Of a stretch of 64,000 bases of DNA, positions 54,051 to 63,453 are shown in pieces. Location of the stretch: the IMG/VR virus record IMGVR_UViG_3300036859_000232, positions 1 to 64,000 of that record. The stretch is one strand, 5' to 3'. Source of the DNA: a virus. Made by a program: the position numbers and the translations under genes. Under the pieces are notes generated by a model that was not told where the DNA came from, did not search any database, and was given only the letters and a program-made list of their open reading frames with translations. Position 1 is the stretch's first letter. Each line of letters opens with the position of its first letter.

Positions 54051-57000
54051 CAGCGTGTGGACTCCTGCGCCAACCTCGCGGAGATAGCGAACCAGAGGTC
54101 TTCCTCGTCGCGATCGGCATGGTGGATGTTAAGCACGGGCGCGATGATTCTTGGTTCGCCCTGCTGCACCATCCGACGTGAATCCGGATGAGAGAAGACA
54201 TCTGAACCCTTCGGCAGATTGACCAATTCCGGTCCTTTCTCACCCACGACGGTCCACCCACCAAGGGAGTTTCGCATTCCGTGTTGCGCGACCGGTATGG
54301 TTCCCGGCAGAAGAGGAATACGGAAAGGATCCCCCTTGACGATGTTGTTGATGTCGATGATCGCGTTCTTCATCCGTTCTAATTTGTCGAGGATCTCTCC
54401 CAGCGTCAGATCCTCGGTATCGAATTTATCGTTCAACCTGTCAAGAGCTTGAGCCGCATCATCGATCGATCGTTTCGCTCGGATGTGAGCATCCTCAAGT
54501 CTCTGTTGGGCGTCAAAGAGATGACGTGAGTTCTCTCTCTCCAAGTCGTCCAACCTCTCTATCGCATCCTCGAATGCGCGCTGCCTGTCCTCGAACGCCT
54601 CCTGAAGCGCCTTGTTCGCATCGAATATCTGACGGTTGGATTCGATCTCCAGGTCATTGAGATCACGGATACGATCGGCATGTTCTCTCGCTGCATTTCT
54701 CCGGAAATCCTCAAGCTCACGTTCCCGTTCGAGATTGAAGTCCTTGAGATCACCCCCACCACGAGCCTCGTTTAGTTTCTGACGAGCGGCACGTTCAGTA
54801 ACAACATCGTCCTCGCGCTGTGCATCCTCAATGGCTCGGAACGCTGAGACGATATCGAACGCAGCTTGGTCGCGAATCTTCTTTTCTTCACGCGCGAAAT
54901 CCTGAAGCTTGCGGTTGTGGTCGCGATTGAGATCCTCAGTTTTACGGTTGTGTTCGAGGAGAGTCTCTTCCAATTTGCGCTGACGGTCCTCACGCGCACG
55001 CTGGAGTTTGATGTTCGCGTCTTCGATCTTCTCGTTTGCGTCTTGGAGGGAACGCTGGTTCTGTTGATTAACGTCACGTGTACGTTCAAGTGCATCTTCA
55101 CGAGCACGTGCCAGGTTGAGTTCAGCGTCAGTGATGGATTTGTCTGCGTCCTCGACTGCTCGCTGGTAACGGACGTGAGCATCGGCTAACTGCTGAAGAT
55201 TCTCGGCAGTGAGTTCAGTCTCATCATTCAGCCCGCGGAGAGAATCGATAACCGTGTCTGAGATGCCGTCGAGATTAGAGAGTTCATCCGCGAACGCCTT
55301 GGCTTCCTTGCGCGCTGCTGCCCCGTTGTCGGTGAATAACTTCATGATTTTTGCTGCCACGTACAGGATGGGGAACATCACTTTGAGACCCTCGACGAGG
55401 TCATGGAAGATACGCAGGAGTACGGGAGAGTCCTTGATGAACGCTCTAATCCCGTCGATGAACTTCAACCAGAACACAACTCCGCGCGCCATGACGATGA
55501 CGAAACCGAGCATGAGATCAGCGATTTTCGTCAGTATGGGTGCAAGTTGTGTTCCGAGATCCTTGATGACGTCGTCAATGACCGCACGAGTTACCTCGAA
55601 GATTTCGTTCAGGGTACGGGGAGCCTCAGGAATACGTTCCAGCCGAGCACGCGCTTCCTCAACGAGACCGAGTAGAGACAACAATGCACGTTCTCCGGAC
55701 GTGAAGCTCCCTTCGATGGAGATACCAACGTCCTTTAACCCTTCGGCGATCCGCTTGAGGTCTTCCTCGTTCTGCGTGAAGTTAAGTCGCGTACGAGTAG
55801 CTTCGAGGTTCCCGGCGATAACGTCCTGAACGTCTTTGAGGGCTTGCTCGAATGTGACGCTGGCCTCGTGTCCTCGCCGCAGTCCTTCGGCGACCTTGAA
55901 CAACGCGATCGACATCCGGGACGCCGCGCCTTCGGAGATGTCGAAGCTCTGGAGGAGTTGTCCGACGCTGTTGAGGTAATCGAGAGCAGCGGTCTGCGAG
56001 ACACCAAACGCGAGTGTCGTGACTTCCGAGAACCGACGAACGATATCCGCGCTATCCCCGAACGTCGCTTCGATGTTGGCCTGGAGCGCGATGAACTGAC
56101 TGCCGATCTTTGCAGCCTCGATACCGAACTTGACGACAGCCTCGATCATCTCGCCGATCTTTTTGATGAACTCAGCGGCGATGAGGATGACTCCAGCCAC
56201 GCCACCAGCGAAACCAGTACCGAGGAGAATGGAGACGTCGCTGATCGAGAAGCCGAACGAGGCGAGCGCACCTTCAGCCTTCCCGAAGATGCCGCCGAGT
56301 TTCCCTGCTACTCCACCGAGGAATCCACCGCGTTGTGCCAGATGGTCGAATGCACCACTAAGTTTGCCACTGGCCTCAGTGACGCCACTGGCCTTAGCTG
56401 CGAGGATGTCGAACTCGCGCTGACGATCCTTCGCAAGTGCGGGATTGACACGATTGATGGCAGCGTTAAGTTCGGCACCGACCTTCTCCTGCGCCTTCAA
56501 CTCCCGATCGGCAGCTTCTTCCGCGGCTTTGGCCGATGCCTCCCATGCCTTCCGCCGTTCGATCGCGAGTTGGTGAGCCTCCTCGGTCTCCTGAAGGAAC
56601 AACTCTTGACGGATATTACGGATCTCTTCTGTCTGTTGCTTCTCTACCTGAAACGATTGTTCCTTTGCAGCCGCGACTTCATGTGCTGCCTGAGTCTCTA
56701 ACTCGAAGAGGGAGCGCTGTACGGCCTCGCGTTCTCTTAGCGTCCCGATCGGTTCACCAAGTCCCTCACGAAGTTTCTGTTGCACTGCTTCGAGTTGGGG
56801 GATGACATCCGCAAATTGCGGGAAAAGTTCGATGCCCTTACTTGTCGCTGAGAGTTGACGGATCTTGCCTTCCAGGTCTCCTATTACTGTCGAGATGACC
56901 GCGAAGCCTTCCTTTGCACCCGAAACATCGAAGCTCTTGAGGATCCCGTTGATATCGAATTCGTCTCCGATTCCTTCGAGTTCTTGCCGGACACCCTCTG

Positions 57001-57097
57001 CGAACTTTTTGAACGCCCCACGCATGGACTCGAGAGACGCGATAGCTTCCGTCGCATTGACGGAAACTTCGAGTTCCGCGCTTCCAATGATGGGCAT
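54050..57097 (-). CDS. Tape measure protein
   Basis: 1015 residues, ATG at 57097. N-terminal AELEVSVNATEAIASLESM, a hydrophobic centre (GTGFAGGVAGVILIAAEFIK, IADLMLGFVIVMARGVVFWL), then a very long charged coiled coil (about 630-940), and the C-terminus GMRNSLGGWTVVGEKGPELV typical of the family. It sets tail length, roughly 150 nm by the usual rule, and passes into the host envelope during injection. Confidence 0.9.
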   Translation of the reverse strand: MPIIGSAELEVSVNATEAIASLESMRGAFKKFAEGVRQELEGIGDEFDINGILKSFDVSGAKEGFAVISTVIGDLEGKIRQLSATSKGIELFPQFADVIPQLEAVQQKLREGLGEPIGTLREREAVQRSLFELETQAAHEVAAAKEQSFQVEKQQTEEIRNIRQELFLQETEEAHQLAIERRKAWEASAKAAEEAADRELKAQEKVGAELNAAINRVNPALAKDRQREFDILAAKASGVTEASGKLSGAFDHLAQRGGFLGGVAGKLGGIFGKAEGALASFGFSISDVSILLGTGFAGGVAGVILIAAEFIKKIGEMIEAVVKFGIEAAKIGSQFIALQANIEATFGDSADIVRRFSEVTTLAFGVSQTAALDYLNSVGQLLQSFDISEGAASRMSIALFKVAEGLRRGHEASVTFEQALKDVQDVIAGNLEATRTRLNFTQNEEDLKRIAEGLKDVGISIEGSFTSGERALLSLLGLVEEARARLERIPEAPRTLNEIFEVTRAVIDDVIKDLGTQLAPILTKIADLMLGFVIVMARGVVFWLKFIDGIRAFIKDSPVLLRIFHDLVEGLKVMFPILYVAAKIMKLFTDNGAAARKEAKAFADELSNLDGISDTVIDSLRGLNDETELTAENLQQLADAHVRYQRAVEDADKSITDAELNLARAREDALERTRDVNQQNQRSLQDANEKIEDANIKLQRAREDRQRKLEETLLEHNRKTEDLNRDHNRKLQDFAREEKKIRDQAAFDIVSAFRAIEDAQREDDVVTERAARQKLNEARGGGDLKDFNLERERELEDFRRNAAREHADRIRDLNDLEIESNRQIFDANKALQEAFEDRQRAFEDAIERLDDLERENSRHLFDAQQRLEDAHIRAKRSIDDAAQALDRLNDKFDTEDLTLGEILDKLERMKNAIIDINNIVKGDPFRIPLLPGTIPVAQHGMRNSLGGWTVVGEKGPELVNLPKGSDVFSHPDSRRMVQQGEPRIIAPVLNIHHADRDEEDLWFAISARLAQESTR

Positions 57098-57105
57098 GTC
57101 GCTAC

Positions 57106-57516
57106 CTAGGCGTCCTTACCGAGCGCCTTGACTTTGGGCTTCTGAATCGCCTTCGTGGCCTTGGACTTCTTCGTCGCGGTTCCGTTCGTCAAAGCCTTGA
57201 CAGCCTCGCTGCGCTCGTCCATTCGTTCCCTGATGAGATCGGACAACCACTTCGAGATGTCGAGGAGATCTTCGGCGTCGATGTATGCCTCTGGATCGGT
57301 CATCAACTTGTCCCACGACGGCCTGTCTTCCTTTACGATCATCTGACGGATGAACGCAGTGACCTGATCGACGGAAGATTCACCTTCGAGTTGTTCTGGC
57401 GGCTTGCGGACGGTTGCGATGGGAACGCCCGGATACGTACGGAAGGTCTTCCCACCCAACTTGAACTTGTGACCAGGCCGCTTCTTACGTTCTGCGTCAA
57501 AATCGCGTTCTGCCAT
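57106..57516 (-). CDS. Tail assembly chaperone-like protein
   Basis: 136 residues, ATG at 57516, just upstream of the tape measure, where tail assembly chaperones lie. FKLGGKTFRTYPGVPIATV, then LLDISKWLSDLIRERMDE and a Lys-rich tail. I do not see the usual programmed frameshift extension. Related to the protein at 58054-58584. Confidence 0.65.
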   Translation of the reverse strand: MAERDFDAERKKRPGHKFKLGGKTFRTYPGVPIATVRKPPEQLEGESSVDQVTAFIRQMIVKEDRPSWDKLMTDPEAYIDAEDLLDISKWLSDLIRERMDERSEAVKALTNGTATKKSKATKAIQKPKVKALGKDA

Positions 57517-57526
57517 GTGCTACCTC

Positions 57527-58054
57527 CTAGCTCGACGGGAGACGGAACAGTGACGCTGGACGACGGCCGCGTAGGAGTTGGCCGGATGAGCGCAGCCCAA
57601 CTTCGTCGGCGGCGTCGATAAGGAACGGGTTGCCTGATGTATCTCCTCTCCAGACGACCGGTCCAGTGGTCTTGAACTGATCCCCATTACTGCGTGTGCC
57701 GGGGTACGGGTTGGTCAGACGATACCGTCCACCGGACTGTGGGATGGTGTAACCAGTCGACTTGCCATCGTGGTGCAGGAACGCAATGGGATGATCGAAT
57801 ACAACCGAGTACGCCGCACCACCAATCGGCACTACGGATCCGGAATCACGAATATGACCTGACCGTCCGTCCGTCACTTTCCCCGTGGTCCCCGAGTAAC
57901 GCGTGCCGATCTTCGGGATAGCGGCTTGCAGGACAGCGTCAGCAGCCGTTTTGACGAGCTGTCCAACTGGTCCTTCGGGCGTATCGATGAGTGCATTGAC
58001 GCGATTGGGAAAGACCTCAATGGTCGTCTTGACATGGACCTCGATGTCGCCCAT
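57527..58054 (-). CDS. Tail completion / connector protein
   Basis: 175 residues from the ATG at 58054 (TGATG overlap). Helical start (VGQLVKTAADAVLQAAIPKI), then strands with YSVVFDHPIAFLHHDGKSTG, as in HK97 gp10-like connectors. Moderate confidence. Confidence 0.55.
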   Translation of the reverse strand: MGDIEVHVKTTIEVFPNRVNALIDTPEGPVGQLVKTAADAVLQAAIPKIGTRYSGTTGKVTDGRSGHIRDSGSVVPIGGAAYSVVFDHPIAFLHHDGKSTGYTIPQSGGRYRLTNPYPGTRSNGDQFKTTGPVVWRGDTSGNPFLIDAADEVGLRSSGQLLRGRRPASLFRLPSS

Positions 58055-58584
58055 CACACCCCCGCCAACAGTTCCATCGCCATCCGGTCTGCCTCGTCCC
58101 ACTTCGGGTTCATGCGCTCAGTCCCTTGTTTGGCCTGAGCTAGCATCTTCGCGTTCGCAACCCACTCGTCCAACTGCTTCTCCAGGTTCGCACGTGATCC
58201 GGCTTCGTCCATCATCAGGGTATACGTCAGCGCATAGAACTCTCGCGCGGTCAGAGAGTCGAAGGTCCGGGTGCCATTGAGCAAGCGTCCCTCGACGAGG
58301 AGAAGATTCGATCTTCCCCATTCCCAGACGTAAACCGCGTGTTCGATATCCCTTTCACAGATGACCTCGATGAGCCAGTTCGACAGGTCGGTGAGTTGCT
58401 CGACGGTGATGTAGACATTCCCGTCCTCCAACATCGGCCGCATGACGTCAGGCTCGGTCACGCACGAACAGACGAGGTCGATGAAGTCCGGAATGGTCGA
58501 AGCGAACAGAAACGGGCCGAGGGGCGCATCGAGCCTAACTTCCCACCAGCGTCTTCCGAGCTTGAAGGTATGTGTCTGATTCAC
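58054..58584 (-). CDS. Second tail-chaperone-like protein
   Basis: 176 residues, GTG at 58584 (GTGA overlap). TFKLGRRWWEVRLDAPLGPF, then QLTDLSNWLIEVICERDIEH, parallels the protein at 57106 (same order of motifs). Likely an old duplication. Confidence 0.55.
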   Translation of the reverse strand: MNQTHTFKLGRRWWEVRLDAPLGPFLFASTIPDFIDLVCSCVTEPDVMRPMLEDGNVYITVEQLTDLSNWLIEVICERDIEHAVYVWEWGRSNLLLVEGRLLNGTRTFDSLTAREFYALTYTLMMDEAGSRANLEKQLDEWVANAKMLAQAKQGTERMNPKWDEADRMAMELLAGV

Positions 58585-59093
58585 ACCACGGTAACCGCAA
58601 GCTGTACGACCACTCCTCCGACCCCGCCCTGAGGTCCGATGGGAGTCGTGGAGATGATGGCGACGGCATTGCGATCCTTATAGGCGGGGAGGAGTTTGTC
58701 AGCATTGGCGAGATCGACGATGGCCGCGCAGATAGTCATAGCCTCATCGAGGATCGACTCTCCCTTCGCCTGGAGTTCATTCGCGCTCGGAGGGGAACCA
58801 CCCGTCTTGATGGTCGGCACGCATCTCAGCAACGCGATAGCAAAGGTGTGATTGAGGGGCATGGAACATCGGATGGGGATGGGTTGTCCTTGGAAACTGG
58901 AGCCAAGGTCCCCTTGTGACGATCCGGTCCACGACACGATGAACGTATCGACGCATTTCTGCCCAACGAAATCGTGAGCAATGAGTCCGGCATGGATGTA
59001 CTGGCGCAATGGGATGTCGACGCCATCCGTTGCGAGACGAGTGGTGAGATTGTCGAGGATCGTTTGCGCGATATCGACGAGGCGTCCATCCAT
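58581..59093 (-). CDS. Tail terminator / connector-like protein
   Basis: 170 residues, ATG at 59093 (TGATG overlap). VDIAQTILDNLTTRLATDG at the start and a strand-rich C-terminus are like small tail-terminator proteins that cap the tail tube. Function by position and size only. Confidence 0.5.
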   Translation of the reverse strand: MDGRLVDIAQTILDNLTTRLATDGVDIPLRQYIHAGLIAHDFVGQKCVDTFIVSWTGSSQGDLGSSFQGQPIPIRCSMPLNHTFAIALLRCVPTIKTGGSPPSANELQAKGESILDEAMTICAAIVDLANADKLLPAYKDRNAVAIISTTPIGPQGGVGGVVVQLAVTVV

Positions 59094-60091
59094 CAGCGGC
59101 TCTCCATGAAGTCAACCACCGCGTTCACCGCACGTTCAGTTGCTTTGCCGTCACACAAGTCACCATAGGCGTAGTCGACGGCTTCAGCACGCAACTCCCT
59201 CGCGCGCGGAAGGTCTTCGAGGGCTTCGAGGATACCGTCATAGAGGAACTCGGGCTCATCGACCGTGATGCCAGGGATGTGTGACCAGAACCTCATCCCG
59301 TGTTCGACGTTCCTGCGATACCACGGTGCATTCAAAACAAGGACGGGCCGACCGGTGGAGGCGAACTCATACAACGTCGAGGAGTTGTCACAGACGTACA
59401 GATCAGTTTCTTCCATGACGTCCCACCACGACTCCACGAACGGCACCTTCCTCCGCGCCCAGAACGTCCGAAAGTGCGAGTACATCCGCGGGTGACAATG
59501 ACCGATGATGTCGAATGGACGATCCTCGCGACGGATGATGTTCGTAAGTTCAGTCTCATAATGGGGAAATGCCCACTGGGTCTCAGCAACGACCTGGATG
59601 TCCGCGTGGAACGAAAAGGCGACGGTGTTTACCGGTTCAGATAAGGCAAGTGGTGGAGGGCCGACATGAAACCCATCGAGATATGGAACACCGATCGCAA
59701 CAGCCTGTTGTCCCGATGCTCTACACAGATCCGCATCACGTTCTGACGGACATAGGTTGAGAACGACCCGCTCACGCCCCGCACCACCTGAGTAACCAGA
59801 GTGATGTAGTCCACGACCATCAGAGTATGTCTGTCCGACCCCGTGGTTGACGAGGATGACCTTCGCCGGATTGACCGATCGATAGTCCGGTTGTGACGCC
59901 ACGCACACGAGTGACCGTTCATCCTGTGGCACGGAGCGTTTGATGACATCGATACCCAGCTCTTGCGCTCGATCGGCGGCTCGGCCTCTTGCGTAGAAGA
60001 TACCGCGGTACTTGGTCGGGAGGTTGTCATACAAGTGGAAGAGATGCTCGACGAGATGCTTGCCAGTGGCGTAAAAGGCGATGGTGGTCAT
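59093..60091 (-). CDS. GT-B glycosyltransferase (CDP-glycerol transferase-like)
   Basis: 332 residues from the ATG at 60091 (ATGA overlap). DNSSTLYEFASTGRPVLVLN fits the donor-binding region of CDP-glycerol glycerophosphotransferases (TagF/TagB) and related GT-B enzymes; GHCHPRMYSHF and LVNHGVGQTYSDGRG fit substrate loops. It could add glycerol-phosphate or a sugar to a virion protein or the host wall. Last of five glycosyltransferase genes. Confidence 0.65.
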   Translation of the reverse strand: MTTIAFYATGKHLVEHLFHLYDNLPTKYRGIFYARGRAADRAQELGIDVIKRSVPQDERSLVCVASQPDYRSVNPAKVILVNHGVGQTYSDGRGLHHSGYSGGAGRERVVLNLCPSERDADLCRASGQQAVAIGVPYLDGFHVGPPPLALSEPVNTVAFSFHADIQVVAETQWAFPHYETELTNIIRREDRPFDIIGHCHPRMYSHFRTFWARRKVPFVESWWDVMEETDLYVCDNSSTLYEFASTGRPVLVLNAPWYRRNVEHGMRFWSHIPGITVDEPEFLYDGILEALEDLPRARELRAEAVDYAYGDLCDGKATERAVNAVVDFMESR

Positions 60092-60903
60092 AGCGACACC
60101 AGGCACGGGTCGTCTATGAGAAGCGGATCGGTGGAGGGATCAGGTGAGTAGAACCACGTGTGGAAGATCTCGTCGATGGCGTCGATACCCTTGTCCTCCA
60201 GGAACCGTCCGTAGTCGCGCCAGTGCTGCCCCGCACCGGCAGGAACGCGATCACCGGCTGCGGCGTAGGCGGCAGCACCGTTACGGGCTTTGCGGGCCAT
60301 CTGATCGACGGAACGGTATGGGTAGTGGTGGATCTCGATGGGTGAGTCGGTTTGTGTGCCGACCATGCCGGGATAGCGAACGCCGTGATTGCCCATCTCA
60401 ATCTGGAAGCCGGGGAGTGGACGGAACGCGACCTTCGGCAAGGGAGCAGCGAGTGTACGTTTCCAGCGGATGCGTTTGATGGGATCGTCGATGGTCTCGT
60501 CGTCTTCGGATGTGACGACATGGTCGTAAAGAATCGCGAACTCGACGTGCCAGTCAATACCCTCACCGAGGTACTCCCTGAACGGTGCGCCGTAGTCCTC
60601 CATCCACACCCAGACCTCGTCGGCATCGAAAGGAACGATCCAGTCTGCGTCGTAATCGTCACGCGCCATCTCGGCGAGGGCGGTCATCTTCTGTGATTGG
60701 AGGTACGCCGGTTCATAGTCCGGAACGAGCGTCAGCCACGGTGCGTTGATGGACTCTTGTTCGAGGAGGTATCCGAGCGTTCCGTCAGTCGAGCAATTGT
60801 CCGCGATGATGACGTGGTCGAGTTGACGCAACATCCGCGGCAGAGTGTACGGCAGGATGTCCATCTCGTCCTTGCACATGCACACGCCGACAACTCGCGT
60901 CAT
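60088..60903 (-). CDS. Glycosyltransferase family 2-like
   Basis: 271 residues from the ATG at 60903 (TGATG overlap). VCMCKDEMDILPYTLPRMLR, then HVIIADNCSTDGT, and the metal motif VPFDADEVW are clear GT-A features (DxD at DADE). His-rich C-terminal half (EIHHYPYRSVDQMARK). Donor and acceptor unknown. Confidence 0.75.
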   Translation of the reverse strand: MTRVVGVCMCKDEMDILPYTLPRMLRQLDHVIIADNCSTDGTLGYLLEQESINAPWLTLVPDYEPAYLQSQKMTALAEMARDDYDADWIVPFDADEVWVWMEDYGAPFREYLGEGIDWHVEFAILYDHVVTSEDDETIDDPIKRIRWKRTLAAPLPKVAFRPLPGFQIEMGNHGVRYPGMVGTQTDSPIEIHHYPYRSVDQMARKARNGAAAYAAAGDRVPAGAGQHWRDYGRFLEDKGIDAIDEIFHTWFYSPDPSTDPLLIDDPCLVSL

Positions 60904-61562
60904 CAGTAACCACTCCCGATGCGTTGCGCGCCGATGTGGTGAACCCATTCGGCTGAGTCTCGTGGTCCCCAATACGCAGCCCGGAGTAGCGGGTCAGAGA
61001 ACAACGCGTCACTGAACACGTGCTCGGAACGTGGTCCTGTCGGCCAGCCGGTACGAGTCAGGACTCGCCGATACAGCGACGGATTGGTAGTGAAATGTAG
61101 CCGGTGTTCAAGCCACTGATAACCGTTCCACTCACAGTCCTTGTATTCGTCCGGCCACATCTCGACGATCCCGCCAGCCTTCTCCTCGGCTTCATTCCAG
61201 GACTGACGGCGTAACGCGAGTTGAACGACATGAGGGCGATGTTCGAGGACTTCGATCATCGGTCGGAGGTTCAGTGGCCAGTTGAAGACGAAGTCGTCCT
61301 CCAAGTGGAAGACGTAGTCCTCATCGGCGTGTTTGACGATGCCCCATGCGCGGTTGATGGCGCTGCCGAACCCTCCGCGCGATCCTCCACAGACCTCGAA
61401 GTCGGGGTAGCGACGAATGAGTTCCGATACATGCTGCGAGTCGCGGTCGGTGTGGATGATGGCTCGCGTGATGTTGCCGATGAGGTTGTCTTCCGCGGAC
61501 GAGATAGTGCGTTCGAGGAGTTCATCGCGACCGTCCGTCATCACGAGTAGCAGCACACTCAT
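60903..61562 (-). CDS. Glycosyltransferase, GT-A fold
   Basis: 219 residues from the ATG at 61562 (ATGA overlap). LLLVMTDGRDELLERTISSA at the N-terminus and VFHLEDDFVF (EDD metal site) are typical; later GTGWPTGPRSEH-like loop. Works in the cytoplasm on a nucleotide sugar; target unknown. Confidence 0.7.
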   Translation of the reverse strand: MSVLLLVMTDGRDELLERTISSAEDNLIGNITRAIIHTDRDSQHVSELIRRYPDFEVCGGSRGGFGSAINRAWGIVKHADEDYVFHLEDDFVFNWPLNLRPMIEVLEHRPHVVQLALRRQSWNEAEEKAGGIVEMWPDEYKDCEWNGYQWLEHRLHFTTNPSLYRRVLTRTGWPTGPRSEHVFSDALFSDPLLRAAYWGPRDSAEWVHHIGAQRIGSGY

Positions 61563-62188
61563 GTCGTCACCCCCGCTACCTGTTGACTCTTCCACTTCTC
61601 GAAGTCCTTGAGGATACGTTCGCGAAGACCTTCCTTGTCCGCGATCGTGTTGTTGCGACCATCCGCTCGCCAGTGCGCGCGATAGATGGCCTTCGGGACA
61701 CGGATGACGCGGTTGCGGAGATGAAGGATACGGAGGAACAACGCCCAGTCCTCGTATGCCTCCCATTGCTCCTGAAATCCACCGACCTGATCGAAGAGTT
61801 CACTGCGGATAGGCGATCCGATGACGAGGTAGTTCCCGCGTTCAAGCGGTCTGATCGTGAACAGTTTCGGTCGAGGTTCGGGATCCTCGGGCGTGATGAA
61901 CTGAACAGCAGGATTGAGAACAGCGGCAGACGTGATGGACGAGCGGGCCATATAACGGAGGAAGTCCGGCGCGAGTTCATCGTCGGCATCGAGGAACATG
62001 AGCCACTTGGCCTTCTTCGCCTGATTGGCAGCGGTGTTGCGAGCCTCGGCTAGGGTGCGTCCGTGGTAGTGAACGATGTCGAGTGGCTGGACGGATTGAC
62101 GTTCGACGGATGGGATGGCACGTGACTTCGCCAGGTTGACCCATGACTTGTCACCGTATGTCGCGACGATGATGGACATGTCTACCAT
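61559..62188 (-). CDS. Glycosyltransferase family 2
   Basis: 209 residues from the ATG at 62188 with AAAGGG upstream; an ATG at 62179 is possible. MSIIVATYGDKSWVNLAKSR, then AEARNTAANQAKKAKWLMFL and DADDEL, is a standard GT2 start, with DxD in LDADDE. GGFQEQWEAYEDWALFLRIL marks the acceptor side. Strong call. Confidence 0.85.
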   Translation of the reverse strand: MVDMSIIVATYGDKSWVNLAKSRAIPSVERQSVQPLDIVHYHGRTLAEARNTAANQAKKAKWLMFLDADDELAPDFLRYMARSSITSAAVLNPAVQFITPEDPEPRPKLFTIRPLERGNYLVIGSPIRSELFDQVGGFQEQWEAYEDWALFLRILHLRNRVIRVPKAIYRAHWRADGRNNTIADKEGLRERILKDFEKWKSQQVAGVTT

Positions 62189-62682
62189 CGCGCACCCTTT
62201 GAAGAATTGCATCGCATGTGGGCTGTTTGCAAGTTCGCGGCATCATCAGTTCCACCAAGGATTACAGGAATGATGTGATCTACAGTTGGAGCAAGCGGGT
62301 GTGGATACGTCTTGATTCGCTGGCTCACCGGTTTCTTACATATCTGGCACATCCATTCATCACGTTGAAAAATCTCACGACGTCGAATCCTGTAACGACG
62401 TGCGCGACGTTTGTCCCTTGCTCGATTGCGACATAAGGGCGAACAATAACGACTCTTGTATCCCCAGGGTCGGAAACGTGTCGAGCAAACCTCACAAATC
62501 ATCTCATCGGGAATAGCGTGACGCCCCTCATACAAGCGAAGTCCCGCTCGCCGCTTGATGGTTTCTCGTTCCTTCGCGGCAACACGAGTGCATCTAATAG
62601 AGCATCGCTTTTGCCCATTAGCCCAAGGCGTGAACCACTTACGACATTGAGGACAACGAAGTTTCTTCGTCTTCACGCCCAT
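62182..62682 (-). CDS. HNH endonuclease with zinc ribbons
   Basis: 166 residues, ATG at 62682. RCPQCRKWFTPWANGQKRCS and CEVCSTRFRPWGYKSRYCSP are two zinc ribbons; the core FQRDEWMCQICKKPV, TVDHIIPVILGGTDDAANLQ, MRCNSSKG is a full HNH site (DHI...N...H). A mobile endonuclease inserted in the glycosyltransferase cassette, overlapping both neighbours. Less GC-rich than the flanks. Confidence 0.85.
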   Translation of the reverse strand: MGVKTKKLRCPQCRKWFTPWANGQKRCSIRCTRVAAKERETIKRRAGLRLYEGRHAIPDEMICEVCSTRFRPWGYKSRYCSPLCRNRARDKRRARRYRIRRREIFQRDEWMCQICKKPVSQRIKTYPHPLAPTVDHIIPVILGGTDDAANLQTAHMRCNSSKGARW

Positions 62683-63359
62683 AGTCGTCTCCGCTGTGCG
62701 AACAATGCTCGATCCTGACGCACTCGTTTGAACCCTTGAAGATACGTACTGTCAATCTTCCCCTTCGGTTTTCCCTTCGAGTCGTACAGGTGAGGATGGA
62801 AGTGTTCTACGTGGGAATCCTCAGCAAAGGCCCAAGCGTTGCGTGCCTTAGCTGTAGCAACCAATTCGTCGTCGACGTAGAGATGGTGGTACCTCTCGCA
62901 GAGAATCGCATCCAGCCGGTCAATGGTTCCCAACTCACGCGCGTACGTTCGACGCACTAACGAATGTGTGGCATGGATCCCTTTGAGTGTCCTCGGGTTA
63001 CCGAGGTCGTTCGTACCCACAACGCCGATGGACTCGTCTGCCATCTTGTCGAGTGCCGCGACATCCCATTCGTGATGGAAGTTGAGGTCGTCGGCTCCGG
63101 TGAAGACGAAGGGCTCGGTGGTCTTGCGATAGCCCTCATTGGTCTTGGCCGCGTAGTCCCCTGGACCAGCCGGTTTCATACGGACGATGTAGTCGGCATC
63201 CGCGGCATCGAGAGCCTCTAGTTCGTCTCGCTGGTTCTCCGTCGCGATGAACAGAAGGCGATACGGGACCTGCGTGTTCTCGCGGATGTTCTCGATGAGC
63301 GGACGAACGCGGTGCGGACGATTCAGCACCGGCACGAGGATGACGATCGAAGTCGTCAT
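62673..63359 (-). CDS. Glycosyltransferase, GT-A fold
   Basis: 228 residues, ATG at 63359. SIVILVPVLNRPHRVRPLIE, FVFTGADDLNFH (ADD metal site) and VDDELVATAKARNAWAFAED fit a GT-A sugar transferase. First of the glycosyltransferase genes, after a strong hairpin. Confidence 0.75.
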   Translation of the reverse strand: MTTSIVILVPVLNRPHRVRPLIENIRENTQVPYRLLFIATENQRDELEALDAADADYIVRMKPAGPGDYAAKTNEGYRKTTEPFVFTGADDLNFHHEWDVAALDKMADESIGVVGTNDLGNPRTLKGIHATHSLVRRTYARELGTIDRLDAILCERYHHLYVDDELVATAKARNAWAFAEDSHVEHFHPHLYDSKGKPKGKIDSTYLQGFKRVRQDRALFAQRRRLWA

Positions 63360-63371
63360 CTACTCACCAAA

Positions 63372-63427
63372 GAAGACGGGCACTCCCCGTTCGGTCGCGC
63401 GACCATGCACGGAGAGTACCCGTCTTC
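63372..63427 (-). terminator. Long hairpin after the major tail gene
   Basis: Arms GAAGACGGGCACTCCCC and GGAGAGTACCCGTCTTC pair over about 16 positions with one mismatch and a bulge. Downstream of the tail tube stop on the minus strand. It would limit read-through from the abundant tail message into the glycosyltransferases. Confidence 0.65.
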
Positions 63428-63453
63428 GATGAAGAACGCTAGTGACTCGTGAC

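Noticed and set aside
55844-56701. 285-residue plus-strand frame opposite the tape measure
   Set aside because: Mirror of a coiled-coil gene; no start signal.
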